Shown here: one piece after another, positions 46,741-56,113 of the stretch | Layout of the letters: the number at the start of each line of letters is the position of its first letter | Position numbering within the stretch: position 1 is the first letter of the stretch | Assembly: GCF_000632225.1 (NCBI RefSeq) | Contig: NZ_JFYV01000012.1 | Coordinates: 186,001 to 250,000, forward strand | DNA from: Sphingomonas sp. RIT328 | GTDB taxonomy: Bacteria > Pseudomonadota > Alphaproteobacteria > Sphingomonadales > Sphingomonadaceae | Length of the DNA: 64,000 nucleotides | Reading direction: 5' to 3' | The notes under the pieces: model-generated | What the model was told of the DNA's origin: nothing | Database searches by the model: none | Seen by the model: the letters and a program-made list of their open reading frames with translations, nothing else | Made by a program: the position numbers and the translations under genes

Positions 46741-48132
46741 ATGGACACGCCGCCCCTCGCCGAAGTCGTGCCACGTGAGCGGGCCAGAACGACGGGATCG
46801 CTGTCGCGACGGATGATCCTGATCGCGGCGGCGTGGATCGGACTGCTGCTGTTCGGTGGCGGCTTCGCGCTTGACCGCGTGCTGACCAATGCGGTGACCG
46901 ACAATTTCGACGCGCAGATGCAGAACGTCATCCGATCGCTGCTCGTGTCGGCGGAGATCGGGCCGGAGGGCGAAGTGATTCTCAGTCGCGATGCGACGGG
47001 CGACCCGCTGTTCCTCGAGCCCAATTCGGGTCTCTATTGGCAGATTTCGGCACCCGGTCGGCCGGTTACCGAGGCCTTTCCGTCGCGGTCGCTCTGGGAT
47101 CGTCGCCTTGATTTCGGCGACAGGCACAATGATCGCAACATCCATTTCTACGATAGCGATCAGTTTCCGGACGAGCGGCTGCGGATCGCCGAGCGCGACG
47201 CGCAAATCCCGGGATCGAAAATCCACTGGCGCTTTCAGGTGGCGCAGACGCGACGGGACCTCGACGCGCAGATCACCATCCTCCGTCGCACCCTCATCCG
47301 CAGCTTTGCCCTTCTCGGCCTCGGTCTGGTCGTGCTGGTCTGGTTGCAGACCTTCTACGGCCTGTGGCCGCTCCGCCGCGTCCGGGACGAGATTGCACGG
47401 ATGCGGGCCGGGCAATCGAACCGCATCACGGTGCCGATGCCCGACGAGGTCGCGCCGATGGTCGAGGAGCTCAACGCGCTGATCGAACATAACGAACGGC
47501 AGGCGGAGGAGGCGCGGCGCCATGCCGGCAATCTCGCCCATGCGCTCAAGACGCCGCTCACCGTCATCATGAACGCCGCCACCGCGCAGGCCGACGATCT
47601 CGCCGACACGGTGATCCGCGAGGCGCGGACGATGCGGCGGCAGGTCGATCACCATCTCGCCCGCGCCCGCGCGGTCGGCCGCCGCGGCTCGGCGCACAGT
47701 CGCGCCGAGGTCTGGCCCAGCCTCGAATCGGTCGAACGGGCGGTCGCGCGGCTATACCGCCACATCCGTATCGACGTGACCGGGCCGCGCGACCTGCAGG
47801 TCCATGTCGAGCGGCAGGACCTCGACGAGATGCTCGGCAACCTCATTGAGAATGCGGCCAAATACGGCGGCGGCAGCGTCTTCGTCACGGTCGGTGCCGA
47901 TGCGGGCTTCGTCGAGCTGCTGATCGAGGATGACGGACTCGGCATCCCGGAGGAGGACCGCGTCCGCATCTTCGACCGCGGCGTGCGTCTCGATACCGGC
48001 AAGCCGGGCACCGGTCTCGGCCTCGCGATCGTGCGCGACGTTGCGGAAATCTACGGCGGCACCGTCAGTCTTGAGGAAAGCGAGGATCTCGGCGGTCTGC
48101 TGGTGCGACTACGGCTGCCCGCGGCGAATTGA
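46741..48132 (+). CDS. PhoQ-like sensor histidine kinase
   Basis: A 463-residue inner-membrane kinase, cognate of the preceding response regulator. The first membrane helix is at about 25-45 and a periplasmic sensor of about 140 residues (SGLYWQISAPGRPV, RNIHFYDSDQFPDERL) is PhoQ-sensor-like. A second helix lies at about 188-210, with HAMP at about 211-262. The phosphoacceptor is H267 in HAGNLAHALKTPLTVI; the N-box is in MLGNLIENAAKYGGG, and G boxes are in EDDGLGIPEEDR and GKPGTGLGLAIVRDVAEIYGG. The periplasmic PepSY protein encoded upstream could modulate it. Signal unknown; cations or antimicrobial peptides are known for the family. Confidence 0.9.
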   Translation: MDTPPLAEVVPRERARTTGSLSRRMILIAAAWIGLLLFGGGFALDRVLTNAVTDNFDAQMQNVIRSLLVSAEIGPEGEVILSRDATGDPLFLEPNSGLYWQISAPGRPVTEAFPSRSLWDRRLDFGDRHNDRNIHFYDSDQFPDERLRIAERDAQIPGSKIHWRFQVAQTRRDLDAQITILRRTLIRSFALLGLGLVVLVWLQTFYGLWPLRRVRDEIARMRAGQSNRITVPMPDEVAPMVEELNALIEHNERQAEEARRHAGNLAHALKTPLTVIMNAATAQADDLADTVIREARTMRRQVDHHLARARAVGRRGSAHSRAEVWPSLESVERAVARLYRHIRIDVTGPRDLQVHVERQDLDEMLGNLIENAAKYGGGSVFVTVGADAGFVELLIEDDGLGIPEEDRVRIFDRGVRLDTGKPGTGLGLAIVRDVAEIYGGTVSLEESEDLGGLLVRLRLPAAN

Positions 48133-48216
48133 GTCGCGGCTGATAATGTCGCGCGGGTAGAGGCTTGTCACTCGGGCCTTGCCGGGGGGCGGGCGCACCC
48201 GCTAGCGCCGGCGGCG

Positions 48217-48888
48217 ATGCAGATCTTTCGCCCCATTCTCGCCGGTGCGGCGCTCGGTGACCGGCTGGTCGCCGGCGTCGCCGCGATCATCGGCGTGGCG
48301 CTGACCGGCCTCATCGCAGCATTGCTCGGTCATAGCGCCGCGCCGTTGCTCGTCGCGCCGATCGGCGCGAGCACCGTGCTCGTCTTCGCGGTGCCGGCGA
48401 GCCCGCTCGCACAGCCCTGGCCGGTGATCGGCGGCAATATGCTGTCGGCGATCTGCGGACTGATCGTCGTGCGGCTGATCGGCGATCCGGTCGCGGCGGC
48501 GGCGGTCGCGGTCGGACTCGCGATCATCGTCATGTCGCTGGCGCGCTGCCTCCACCCACCGGGCGGCGCGGTCGCGCTCGGCGTCGCGCTCGCCGCGGCG
48601 CATACCCCGCTCGGCTGGCTCTATCCCTTCCTGCCGGTCGCGCTCGATTCGGCACTGCTGGTCGGCAGCGGCATCCTCTTTCATCGGCTGGCGGGGCACG
48701 CCTATCCGCATCGCCCCGTGCCGGCGCCGCCTTCGGTCTTCGCGCCCGAAGACGTCGACGCGGCACTTGCCGATATGCACGACAGCTTCGACATCGCCCG
48801 CGCCGACCTCGACGCGCTGCTCGCCGCCGCCGCGCGTCACGCCGCGATCAGGCGGGAACGGTCAGTCCGCTCATCACCTCGGCGGTGA
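48217..48888 (+). CDS. HPP family membrane protein, short form without CBS domains
   Basis: A 223-residue protein with a four-helix HPP membrane domain: [31 protein letters not shown], the family motif [16 protein letters not shown] and [18 protein letters not shown] proteins have been proposed as nitrite transporters in plastids; bacterial substrates are unclear. The tail ([28 protein letters not shown], about 170-197) is the linker helix that in longer HPP proteins leads into paired CBS domains, but here the protein ends 25 residues later. The last 41 bp overlap the convergent oxidoreductase gene. The start is ATG 48217. Confidence 0.85.
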   Translation: MQIFRPILAGAALGDRLVAGVAAIIGVALTGLIAALLGHSAAPLLVAPIGASTVLVFAVPASPLAQPWPVIGGNMLSAICGLIVVRLIGDPVAAAAVAVGLAIIVMSLARCLHPPGGAVALGVALAAAHTPLGWLYPFLPVALDSALLVGSGILFHRLAGHAYPHRPVPAPPSVFAPEDVDAALADMHDSFDIARADLDALLAAAARHAAIRRERSVRSSPRR

Positions 48889-49846
48889 TCGCCAGGCTGC
48901 GCTTGCGAGCGTCGTGATCGTAGATCGCGCTCGCGATCATCACCTCGTCCACCCCGGTCCGCTCGATGAAGGCGGCGGTCTGGCGGGCGACGGTGGCGGG
49001 TGAGCCGACCGCCGAACATTGCAGCACATGGTCGAGGATCGACGCGCCCTGCACCCCCAGGCCGGCACGATAGCCCTCGACCGGCGGCGGCAGCTGGCGG
49101 GGATTGCCCGTGCGCAGCGCGACGAACGACTGCTGCTGCGAGCTTGCCAGCAGTTCCGCCTCCGCATCCGTCTCGGCGGCGAAGACGTTGAACCCTGCCA
49201 TCGCATAAGGCCTGTCGAGCTGCGCCGACGGCCGGAAGTCGCGGCGATAGATCGCCAGCGCGGCGTCGAGCGCGTCCGGCGCGAAATGCGACGCAAAGGC
49301 ATAGGGCAGGCCGAGCGCCGCGGCGAGCTGCGCGCCGAAGGTGCTCGACCCCAAGATCCACAGCGGCACATTGGCGCCCGCACCCGGCGTCGCGGCGATG
49401 CCGGTGCGGCCGTCGTCGGCGAAATAGCTTTGCAGCTCCATCACGTCCTGCGGGAAGGCGTTGGGGTCGGTCTCCAGCGTCCGTCGCATCGCGCGGGCGA
49501 CGCGCTGATCCGATCCCGGCGCGCGGCCGAGGCCGAGATCGATCCGCCCCGGAAACAGCGCGTCGAGCGTGCCGAACTGCTCGGCGATCACCAGCGGCGC
49601 ATGGTTGGGGAGCATGATGCCACCGGCGCCGACGCGGATGCGGCTGGTCGCAGCGGCGATATGCGCGATCACCACGGCGGTCGCGGCGCTGGCGATGCCG
49701 CGCATGCCGTGATGCTCGGCGACCCAGTAACGCTGGAAGCCGAGCGTCTCGGCATGGCGGGCGAGGTCGGCGGCATTGGCCAGCGATTGCGCCACGGTGC
49801 CGCCTTCGACGACGGGCACCAGATCGAGCAGGGAGAAGCGTGTCAT
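48848..49846 (-). CDS. LLM-class (luciferase-like) flavin-dependent oxidoreductase
   Basis: A 332-residue barrel protein of the bacterial luciferase superfamily, FMN- or F420-type monooxygenase/reductase. It opens [19 protein letters not shown], followed by [48 protein letters not shown] and, in the second half, [19 protein letters not shown]. These are signatures of the group called YhbW-like (the MsnO8 family). Substrate unknown; some relatives act on alkyl compounds or xenobiotics. The ATG at 49846 is chosen at the conserved [12 protein letters not shown]; 12 upstream residues in frame are not conserved-looking. Its 3' end overlaps the HPP gene tail-to-tail. Confidence 0.9.
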   Translation of the reverse strand: MTRFSLLDLVPVVEGGTVAQSLANAADLARHAETLGFQRYWVAEHHGMRGIASAATAVVIAHIAAATSRIRVGAGGIMLPNHAPLVIAEQFGTLDALFPGRIDLGLGRAPGSDQRVARAMRRTLETDPNAFPQDVMELQSYFADDGRTGIAATPGAGANVPLWILGSSTFGAQLAAALGLPYAFASHFAPDALDAALAIYRRDFRPSAQLDRPYAMAGFNVFAAETDAEAELLASSQQQSFVALRTGNPRQLPPPVEGYRAGLGVQGASILDHVLQCSAVGSPATVARQTAAFIERTGVDEVMIASAIYDHDARKRSLAITAEVMSGLTVPA

Positions 49847-49882
49847 GCGAGGCAAGATGGGAACGCCCCGCCGCGCCTGCAA

Positions 49883-52210
49883 TCAGAAGCCGACCGTATA
49901 GCGGACCGCTCCGCCGACGTCCGCGGGCAAGGCCGCGTAATTGCCGGGATCGCGTCGCCAGAAAACATTGGTCTGCAGATCGCCGTCGCCGAGCAGGATG
50001 CGATAGCGCGCCTCGACATCGATCTCGCGGCCTTGGGGCGCTAGGTTGAGCCGTTGCGTCGTCCAGTCGGTGACGGTGAGCGTCGTATAGTCCCAGTTGG
50101 TCGGCAACCGGTAATCGAGCCCGCCGCGCGCGACGCGCAGCGGCTGCGCGAGGCGCAGGCCGAGGCTGTCGCGGCCGAACAGGCCGTCCTTGCCGACATC
50201 CGCGGCGAACGCTTCGGTGAGCAGCCGGCCGCTGCCCGCCATGCCGCCGCTGAGCTGGGCGGCGCTCCAGCCGCGGCGCCACGACCCGCCGAGGGTCCAG
50301 CCCGCGCCGATGCTCCAGCGCGCATCGGCATCGACGAACAGGGTGCGCGCCCGCGCCGCGCCGAGCCCGCCATCGAAGCGCGCGCCGAGCAGCGACGCGG
50401 TCTCGTTGAGGGAGCTGACCGCCAGCGTCGTCGCCAGCCCGCCCCAGCGATGATCGGCGGTCAGCGTCACCCGGTCGTAAGGCGCACGCCGATAGGTGTT
50501 GAGGCCGGCGAGCATCGCATCGCGCCGCGCCAGAATGTCGCCGCTCTCGATCGTCGCGGTGACGCCGATGCCGCCGAGCTCCTGACGCAACGCGCCCGCC
50601 GAGCGCGCGACGCTGTCGAAGCCGAGGCCACTCTGGCCGGCGACGAGAAAGGCGGGCTGCGCCTGTCCGGTCATCTGCGCGGTCAGGCTGCCGCTGCCTT
50701 GCGAGAAGGCGAAGCCAAAGCTGGTGCCGGCGCCGAGCCGCTGCGTCACCGCGCCGGCGATCGCCTGCGCGGTCATCGCCTGACCGGCGCTGAGCCGGCT
50801 GCGCTCGAGCGCGACGTCGCCGTTGGCGCGCGGCGCGAGCGTCAGCGAGACAACCGTGTCGCCCGCCGCCAGCGCGATGTTGCGCTGGCGGTTCTGCAAC
50901 GCGCCGACCAGCACCGGCGTCGGTCCGGCGCGGTTGATCGTGCCGGCGAGGTCGATCGCGAAGGCGCGCGCATAGCTGTCGAGCACCACCGCGCCCAATT
51001 GCCCGACCGCGGCGTCCCCCATCGGCGCGGACAGCGTCGCGTTGCTGCTCAGCGACACCGCGATATGTGATCCGGCGACGCTGGCGGTGCCCACCGGCTG
51101 AAAGGCGCGGGTGAGGTCGAGCACGCCGTTGCCGTAGATCGCGTCGACGCCGCTCGCGCCGACGTCGCGCGCGGTGCGGAACAGCAGGTCGACGATCTGC
51201 GCGCCGGTGAGATTGGGAAAGGCCTGCGCCAGCAGGGCGATCGCGCCCGAAATCTGCGGCGCGGCGAAGGAGGTGCCCGACCAGAGATAGGCGGTGCCGC
51301 TCTGGTTGGGCGCGCGCACCCGCTCGCCGACCGCGGCGAGGTAATGGGCGGCGCCGGTCCCCGCCTTGTCGCTGAAGGTCGAGATGGCGTCGGTGGCGCC
51401 GACTGAACCGGCGACGATCACCAGGTTTCGTGCCGCCGCGTCGCCGGCGACCGAGGTAAAGGCATCGGGATTGTCGGCGCCGTCATTGCCGGCGGCGATG
51501 ACGACGATGATGCCGCGTGCGGTGGCGCGGCCGATCGCGTCGATCAGTCCCTGCGGCATCGTCGCGCCGCCGAGCGACAGGTTGATCCCCCGCGCCCCCG
51601 CCAGTCGCGCCGCATCGACGCCTTTGGTGATCGCATCCGTGCCGAATTTGCACGTATCGGTGCTGGCATCGGTCGAGGCAGCGCACGATCCCGGCCGGTC
51701 GGCGCGCAGGACGGTCAGTGTCGCATCGAAGGCGACGCCCTGCGATCCGGCGGCGTTGCGGCGTCCGGCGGCGGTGAAGGCGACCGCGGTGCCGTGACCG
51801 CCCTCGTCGGCGATCGAGCTGTTGCCGGCGACGTCCTGCGACGCGGTGCTGACCCGGCCGCCGAATTCCTGGCTGGTCAGATCGATGCCGCTGTCGATGA
51901 TCGCGATGTTGACGCCCGCGCCGGTCGCGCCCTTGTTGTAGGCGGCGAGCGCATTCATCGACACCGCGCCGACCGTCGCCCGATATTCGCTGGTGTCGTA
52001 ATCGGTCGCGGTCGGGGTCGGCGTCGGGGCCGGGGTCGGCGTGGGCGCCGGGGCGGGCGCGGGCGTGACGACGGGCGTCGGCACCTGCGCGGCGGGCGGC
52101 GTCGGCGGCGCATTGATCCCGCCGCCCCCCCCCCCGCCGCCGCCTGCCGAGAACAGCGGCCCGACCAATGCTGCCCCGACCCGTGTTCCGATCCTGATAC
52201 GCACACCCAC
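49883..52210 (-). CDS. subtilisin-family (S8) protease with autotransporter-like C-terminal domain
   Basis: A 775-residue secreted serine protease. The N-terminus is short and hydrophobic (VGAALVGPLFSA) and runs into nine glycines (23-31) and a Pro/Ala/Thr repeat (40-70) typical of surface-exposed linkers. The catalytic domain (about 75-365) has D106 in AIIDSGID, H139 in EGGHGTAVA, N242 in VIAAGNDGAD and S314 in WSGTSFAAPQ. The remaining 400 residues are beta-rich with alternating hydrophobic residues and a terminal VRYTVGF, suggesting a beta-barrel or passenger/translocator region. The start is GTG 52210 (GTG 52204 is also in frame), with AGGGGG upstream. The 11-G tract encoding part of the glycine run lies only 25 codons from the start. 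Confidence 0.85.
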   Translation of the reverse strand: MGVRIRIGTRVGAALVGPLFSAGGGGGGGGGINAPPTPPAAQVPTPVVTPAPAPAPTPTPAPTPTPTATDYDTSEYRATVGAVSMNALAAYNKGATGAGVNIAIIDSGIDLTSQEFGGRVSTASQDVAGNSSIADEGGHGTAVAFTAAGRRNAAGSQGVAFDATLTVLRADRPGSCAASTDASTDTCKFGTDAITKGVDAARLAGARGINLSLGGATMPQGLIDAIGRATARGIIVVIAAGNDGADNPDAFTSVAGDAAARNLVIVAGSVGATDAISTFSDKAGTGAAHYLAAVGERVRAPNQSGTAYLWSGTSFAAPQISGAIALLAQAFPNLTGAQIVDLLFRTARDVGASGVDAIYGNGVLDLTRAFQPVGTASVAGSHIAVSLSSNATLSAPMGDAAVGQLGAVVLDSYARAFAIDLAGTINRAGPTPVLVGALQNRQRNIALAAGDTVVSLTLAPRANGDVALERSRLSAGQAMTAQAIAGAVTQRLGAGTSFGFAFSQGSGSLTAQMTGQAQPAFLVAGQSGLGFDSVARSAGALRQELGGIGVTATIESGDILARRDAMLAGLNTYRRAPYDRVTLTADHRWGGLATTLAVSSLNETASLLGARFDGGLGAARARTLFVDADARWSIGAGWTLGGSWRRGWSAAQLSGGMAGSGRLLTEAFAADVGKDGLFGRDSLGLRLAQPLRVARGGLDYRLPTNWDYTTLTVTDWTTQRLNLAPQGREIDVEARYRILLGDGDLQTNVFWRRDPGNYAALPADVGGAVRYTVGF
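52125..52135 (-). repeat. homopolymer: 11 G (coding strand) inside the protease gene
   Basis: Eleven consecutive C on the plus strand, i.e. G11 in the coding direction, inside the Gly-run codons of the S8 protease. A one-base change would shift the frame and abolish the protein. Confidence 0.95.
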
Positions 52211-52325
52211 CCCCTGGCGGCGCCCCCCTAAGTCGCTCGCCCTTCGAAATCCTTACCGAAGACGCGCGGCGGTGCAAACCGCCGCTTGCTTGTACATGCG
52301 GCGATCGCCGCCTAGACGCGCCGGC

Positions 52326-52991
52326 ATGCACCCGCGGCTCGCCTCCATCGACACCTGGATCTTCGATCTCGACAACACGCTGTACCCGGCACGCGCCAAT
52401 CTGTTCGCGCAGATCGATCATCGCATGACCGATTACATCGCGCGGCTGCTCGACCTGCCGTGGGACGAGGCGCGCGTGTTGCAGAAGGACTATTTCCACC
52501 GGCACGGCACGACGCTGACCGGCCTGATGGCGGAGCATCGGGTCGATCCGCATGCCTTCCTTGCCGAAGTGCACGATATCGAGATGGACGTGCTCGAAGT
52601 GGACGCGCCGCTCGCCGCGGCGATCGCGGCGCTGCCGGGGCGCAAGCTGGTCTTCACCAACGGCGACAAGCCCTATGCGCTGCGCGTGCTCGACCGCCTT
52701 GGCCTCGGCACGCATTTCGAGGCGATCCACGACATCCATGCGATGGACCTCGTGCCCAAGCCGCACCCGACCGCCTATGCCAATCTGTGCGCGCGCCTCT
52801 CGATCGAGCCGGCCCGCGCCGTCTTCGTCGAGGACATGGCGCGCAACCTCGCGCCGGCCAAGGCGATCGGCATGACCACCGTGTGGATCGACAACGGCTC
52901 CGAGCAGGGGCCGGACGCCGCACGCGATTTCATCGACTTCACCGTCCACGATCTCGCATCGTGGCTGACCCATATCATGGAGGCATCATGA
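52326..52991 (+). CDS. HAD-superfamily pyrimidine 5'-nucleotidase
   Basis: A 221-residue HAD phosphatase of the Sdt1/TIGR01993 type, which dephosphorylates pyrimidine mononucleotides. Motif I is [12 protein letters not shown] with the nucleophile/acid pair D.D, motif II is KLVFTNGDK, motif III Lys is in [10 protein letters not shown], and motif IV is [11 protein letters not shown]. The DNTLYP sequence and the cap ([14 protein letters not shown]) match the family. ATG 52326 is chosen from the start of the fold. Its stop overlaps the dapD start (ATGA), so the two genes are co-translated although no metabolic link is obvious. Confidence 0.9.
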   Translation: MHPRLASIDTWIFDLDNTLYPARANLFAQIDHRMTDYIARLLDLPWDEARVLQKDYFHRHGTTLTGLMAEHRVDPHAFLAEVHDIEMDVLEVDAPLAAAIAALPGRKLVFTNGDKPYALRVLDRLGLGTHFEAIHDIHAMDLVPKPHPTAYANLCARLSIEPARAVFVEDMARNLAPAKAIGMTTVWIDNGSEQGPDAARDFIDFTVHDLASWLTHIMEAS

Positions 52992-53815
52992 GCCAGGATC
53001 TCAGCACCGTCATCGATCAGGCGTGGGAGGATCGCGCCGCGCTCGGCTTCACCACCACCGGCGAGGTGCGGCTCGCGGTCGATCGCGCGCTGGCGCTGCT
53101 CGACGCGGGTGAGGCGCGCGTCGCCGAGCCCGACGGCGCCGGCGGCTGGCGCGTCAACCAGTGGCTCAAGAAGGCGGTGCTGCTCAGCTTCCGCCTCAAC
53201 GACAATGCGCTGATCGACAATGGTCCGGGTGCCGGCCACTGGTTCGACAAGGTGCCGTTCAAGTTCAGCGGCTGGAGCGAGGCCGAATTCCGCGCCGCCG
53301 GCTTCCGCGCGGTGCCGGGCAGCGTCGTCCGTCGCGGCGCCTATGTCGCACCGGGCGCAATCCTGATGCCGAGCTTCGTCAATATCGGCGCCCATGTCGG
53401 CGAGGGGACGATGGTCGACACCTGGGCGACGGTCGGCAGTTGTGCGCAGATCGGCCGCAACGTCCATCTGTCCGGCGGCGCCGGCATCGGCGGGGTGCTC
53501 GAACCCCTGCAGGCGGATCCGGTCATCATCGGCGACGGCGCCTTCATCGGCGCCCGCTCCGAGGTCGCCGAGGGGGTGCGCGTCGGCGAGGGCGCGGTGC
53601 TGTCGATGGGCGTCTATCTCGGCGCGTCGACCAAGATCATCGACCGCGCCACCGGCGAGACCTTCAAGGGCGAAGTGCCCCCCTATGCGGTGGTCGTCCC
53701 CGGCACGACCGGCGGCAGCGACGGCAAGCCGGGCCTGTATTGCGCGGTCATCGTCAAGCGTGTCGACGCCCAGACGCGCAGCAAGACCAGCATCAACGAT
53801 CTGCTCCGCGACTGA
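52988..53815 (+). CDS. dapD: 2,3,4,5-tetrahydropyridine-2,6-dicarboxylate N-succinyltransferase
   Basis: A 275-residue left-handed beta-helix enzyme that transfers succinyl from succinyl-CoA to tetrahydrodipicolinate in lysine and meso-diaminopimelate synthesis. It has the N-terminal helical domain and the conserved [81 protein letters not shown] and the C-terminal [10 protein letters not shown]. The length matches the family. It overlaps the nucleotidase gene by 4 nt. The later dap genes are not in the window. Confidence 0.97.
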   Translation: MSQDLSTVIDQAWEDRAALGFTTTGEVRLAVDRALALLDAGEARVAEPDGAGGWRVNQWLKKAVLLSFRLNDNALIDNGPGAGHWFDKVPFKFSGWSEAEFRAAGFRAVPGSVVRRGAYVAPGAILMPSFVNIGAHVGEGTMVDTWATVGSCAQIGRNVHLSGGAGIGGVLEPLQADPVIIGDGAFIGARSEVAEGVRVGEGAVLSMGVYLGASTKIIDRATGETFKGEVPPYAVVVPGTTGGSDGKPGLYCAVIVKRVDAQTRSKTSINDLLRD

Positions 53816-53962
53816 GCGATAAACCATGTAGATCAGTGATTTTCATGGCGGCCGTGCGGCAAGGCGGACGCTGCGGTGCAACCAAAACGGTGCTTGCGCC
53901 GTTATGAACGGGCTTGGGGGTGATTTCGAACGCGAACGCTCTCTCAAAGGGGACGGGAACGC

Positions 53963-56113
53963 GTGCGAGGTTTGACCGGACGACATTATTGGCTGGCGGT
54001 GGCGTTGCTTGCGACCAGCCCCGCAGCCGCCCAGCTCGACCAGCAGCAGGGCCGCGCCCCGGCGCGCGGTCCCGACGCCCCCAAAACGGACCCGGCCGTG
54101 CAGCAGGGCGACGCGCCGATCGTCCCGGACAGCGAATTCAACGTCAGCCTGCCGCCGATCAGCGGCGACATCAACGCACCGCTCGAACCGATCAGCGCCC
54201 AGCCGAACGCCCCCGCGACCGTCAATACGGCACCGGTTCAGCCCGACGGCACGCTGCCGCCTGCCGCAGCCGAAAGCCCCGAACTGGCGCAGCCGCTGGT
54301 TCCGCTCAGCAGCTTCGACACCACGCCGCTCCAGACCGCCGCCGACGTCAAGGACAAGGACGCGCCGGAGATCCGGTACGAGACCGCGCTCAAGGGCCTG
54401 GAGTCGCTCAATCTCGCCGGCCAGTTCAACAGCCTGTCCGCGCTGAAGCAGGGCAAGGGCAAGGCCGCCAACGCCACCCAGGTCGCGGCGCGGGCGCGCG
54501 AGGATGAGGCGCTGGCGGTGCGGCTGATGAAGTCGCTCGGCTATTATGACGCGACCGCCGTCTCGGTGATCGAGTCGCAGCCGGGTGCCGACGCCAAGAC
54601 GCCCGGCAAGCTGATCGCCACCGTTACCGGCACGCCCGGCCGCCTGTATCATCTGTCGTCGATCAAGGTCGATGCGCAGCCGGTCGTGCCGCCTGATCTC
54701 GTTACGCACAATCTGCCGCTGCGCGTCGGCGACCCGATCGAGGCGGCGCGAATCCAGGGGGCGGAGGCGAATGTCAGTCTCGTCCTGCCGCAGCAGGGCT
54801 ATCCCTTCGTCAAGGTCGGCGAACGCGACATCCTGCTCGACGACGTGTCCGGACAGGCGACCGGCGCCTATACGCTGCCGGTCGATACGGGGCCGCGCGC
54901 CCGCTTCGGCCAGCTCGTCACCACCGGCGATCCGGTGTTCGGCGTCGAACATCTCAACGTCTTCCCGCGCTTCAAGAGCGGCGACATCTACGACAGCCGC
55001 AAGACCGACGATCTGCGCGACGCGCTGGTCGCGACCGGCCTGTTCCGCAGCGTCGCAGTCGAACCGCAGCGCACCGGCCGCGTCGATGCCGATGGCACCG
55101 AGGCGGTCGACCTGCTCGTCCGCCAGACCGAAGGCCCGCCGCGCAGCCTCGCCGGCAGTGCCGGCTATTCGACCGGGCAGGGGTTCAAGGCCGAAGGCAG
55201 CTGGACGCATCGCAACCTGTTCCCGCCCGAAGGCGCGCTGATCGGCACCGTCGTCGCCGGCACGCAGGAGCAGGGGCTGTCGGGGACGTTCCGCCGCTCC
55301 AACGCCGGGCAGCGCGACAAGACCTTCACCGCGATCGCCAGTGCGGTCCACCAGAGCTACGACGCCTTCGATGCCTTCACCGGCACGCTGTCGGCGCGCT
55401 GGAGCCGGGTGTCGACGCCGATCTGGCAGAAGCGCTTCACCTATTATTACGGCGGTGAGCTCGTCGGCACCAACGAGAGCGTCTACGACTTCGCCCGCGG
55501 CGATACCGTGCGCCGCACCTACGGCATCGTCGCGCTTCCCGGCCAGGTCGAATGGGACACGTCGGACAGCCTGCTTAATCCGACCCGCGGCTATCGGCTG
55601 CGGCTCAATGTCAGCCCGGAGACGTCGGTCAACGGCGGCATCAGCCCCTATGTGCGGACGATGGTCGAGGGCACCTTCTATTATCCCGTCTCGGCCAAGC
55701 TGGTGATCGCCGGGCGCGCCAAGGCGGGGTCGATCCAGGGCATCGAACGCGACGACCTCGCGCCGTCGCGTCGCTATTATGGCGGCGGCGGTGGCTCGGT
55801 GCGCGGCTATGGCTATCAGCGGCTCGGGCCGCTCGATCCGCAGGGCAATCCGGTCGGCGGGCGCAGCCTCAACGAGTTCGCGCTCGAGGCGCGCTACCGG
55901 TTCGGCAATTTCGGCATCGTGCCGTTCCTCGACGCCGGCAACAGCTATGAATCGAGCCTGCCGAGCGCGTCCGACCTGCGGTTCGGCGCCGGCATCGGCG
56001 GCCGGTTCTACACCAATTTCGGGCCGATGCGGATCGACGTGGCGACGCCGCTCAATCCTCGGCCGGGTGACGGCAAGGTCGCTCTCTACATCTCGATCGG
56101 GCAGGCATTCTGA
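53963..56113 (+). CDS. tamA: outer membrane assembly protein TamA (BamA superfamily)
   Basis: A 716-residue outer-membrane protein of the Omp85 family, partner of TamB in inserting or lipid-feeding the outer membrane. The signal peptide (LTGRHYWLAVALLATSPAAA) is followed by an acidic/Pro-rich stretch of about 110 residues. POTRA-like domains follow (about 140-390, for example KSLGYYDATAVSVIESQP, RVGDPIEAARIQGAEANVSLVLPQQGYPF and FPRFKSGDIYDSRKTDDLRDALVATGLF). The C-terminal 16-strand barrel has the typical lid-loop and strand motifs, GGGGSVRGYGYQRLGP and VPFLDAGNSYESSLP, and ends with Phe. The start is GTG 53963 with AAGGGGACGGG upstream. It overlaps tamB by one base. Confidence 0.92.
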   Translation: MRGLTGRHYWLAVALLATSPAAAQLDQQQGRAPARGPDAPKTDPAVQQGDAPIVPDSEFNVSLPPISGDINAPLEPISAQPNAPATVNTAPVQPDGTLPPAAAESPELAQPLVPLSSFDTTPLQTAADVKDKDAPEIRYETALKGLESLNLAGQFNSLSALKQGKGKAANATQVAARAREDEALAVRLMKSLGYYDATAVSVIESQPGADAKTPGKLIATVTGTPGRLYHLSSIKVDAQPVVPPDLVTHNLPLRVGDPIEAARIQGAEANVSLVLPQQGYPFVKVGERDILLDDVSGQATGAYTLPVDTGPRARFGQLVTTGDPVFGVEHLNVFPRFKSGDIYDSRKTDDLRDALVATGLFRSVAVEPQRTGRVDADGTEAVDLLVRQTEGPPRSLAGSAGYSTGQGFKAEGSWTHRNLFPPEGALIGTVVAGTQEQGLSGTFRRSNAGQRDKTFTAIASAVHQSYDAFDAFTGTLSARWSRVSTPIWQKRFTYYYGGELVGTNESVYDFARGDTVRRTYGIVALPGQVEWDTSDSLLNPTRGYRLRLNVSPETSVNGGISPYVRTMVEGTFYYPVSAKLVIAGRAKAGSIQGIERDDLAPSRRYYGGGGGSVRGYGYQRLGPLDPQGNPVGGRSLNEFALEARYRFGNFGIVPFLDAGNSYESSLPSASDLRFGAGIGGRFYTNFGPMRIDVATPLNPRPGDGKVALYISIGQAF

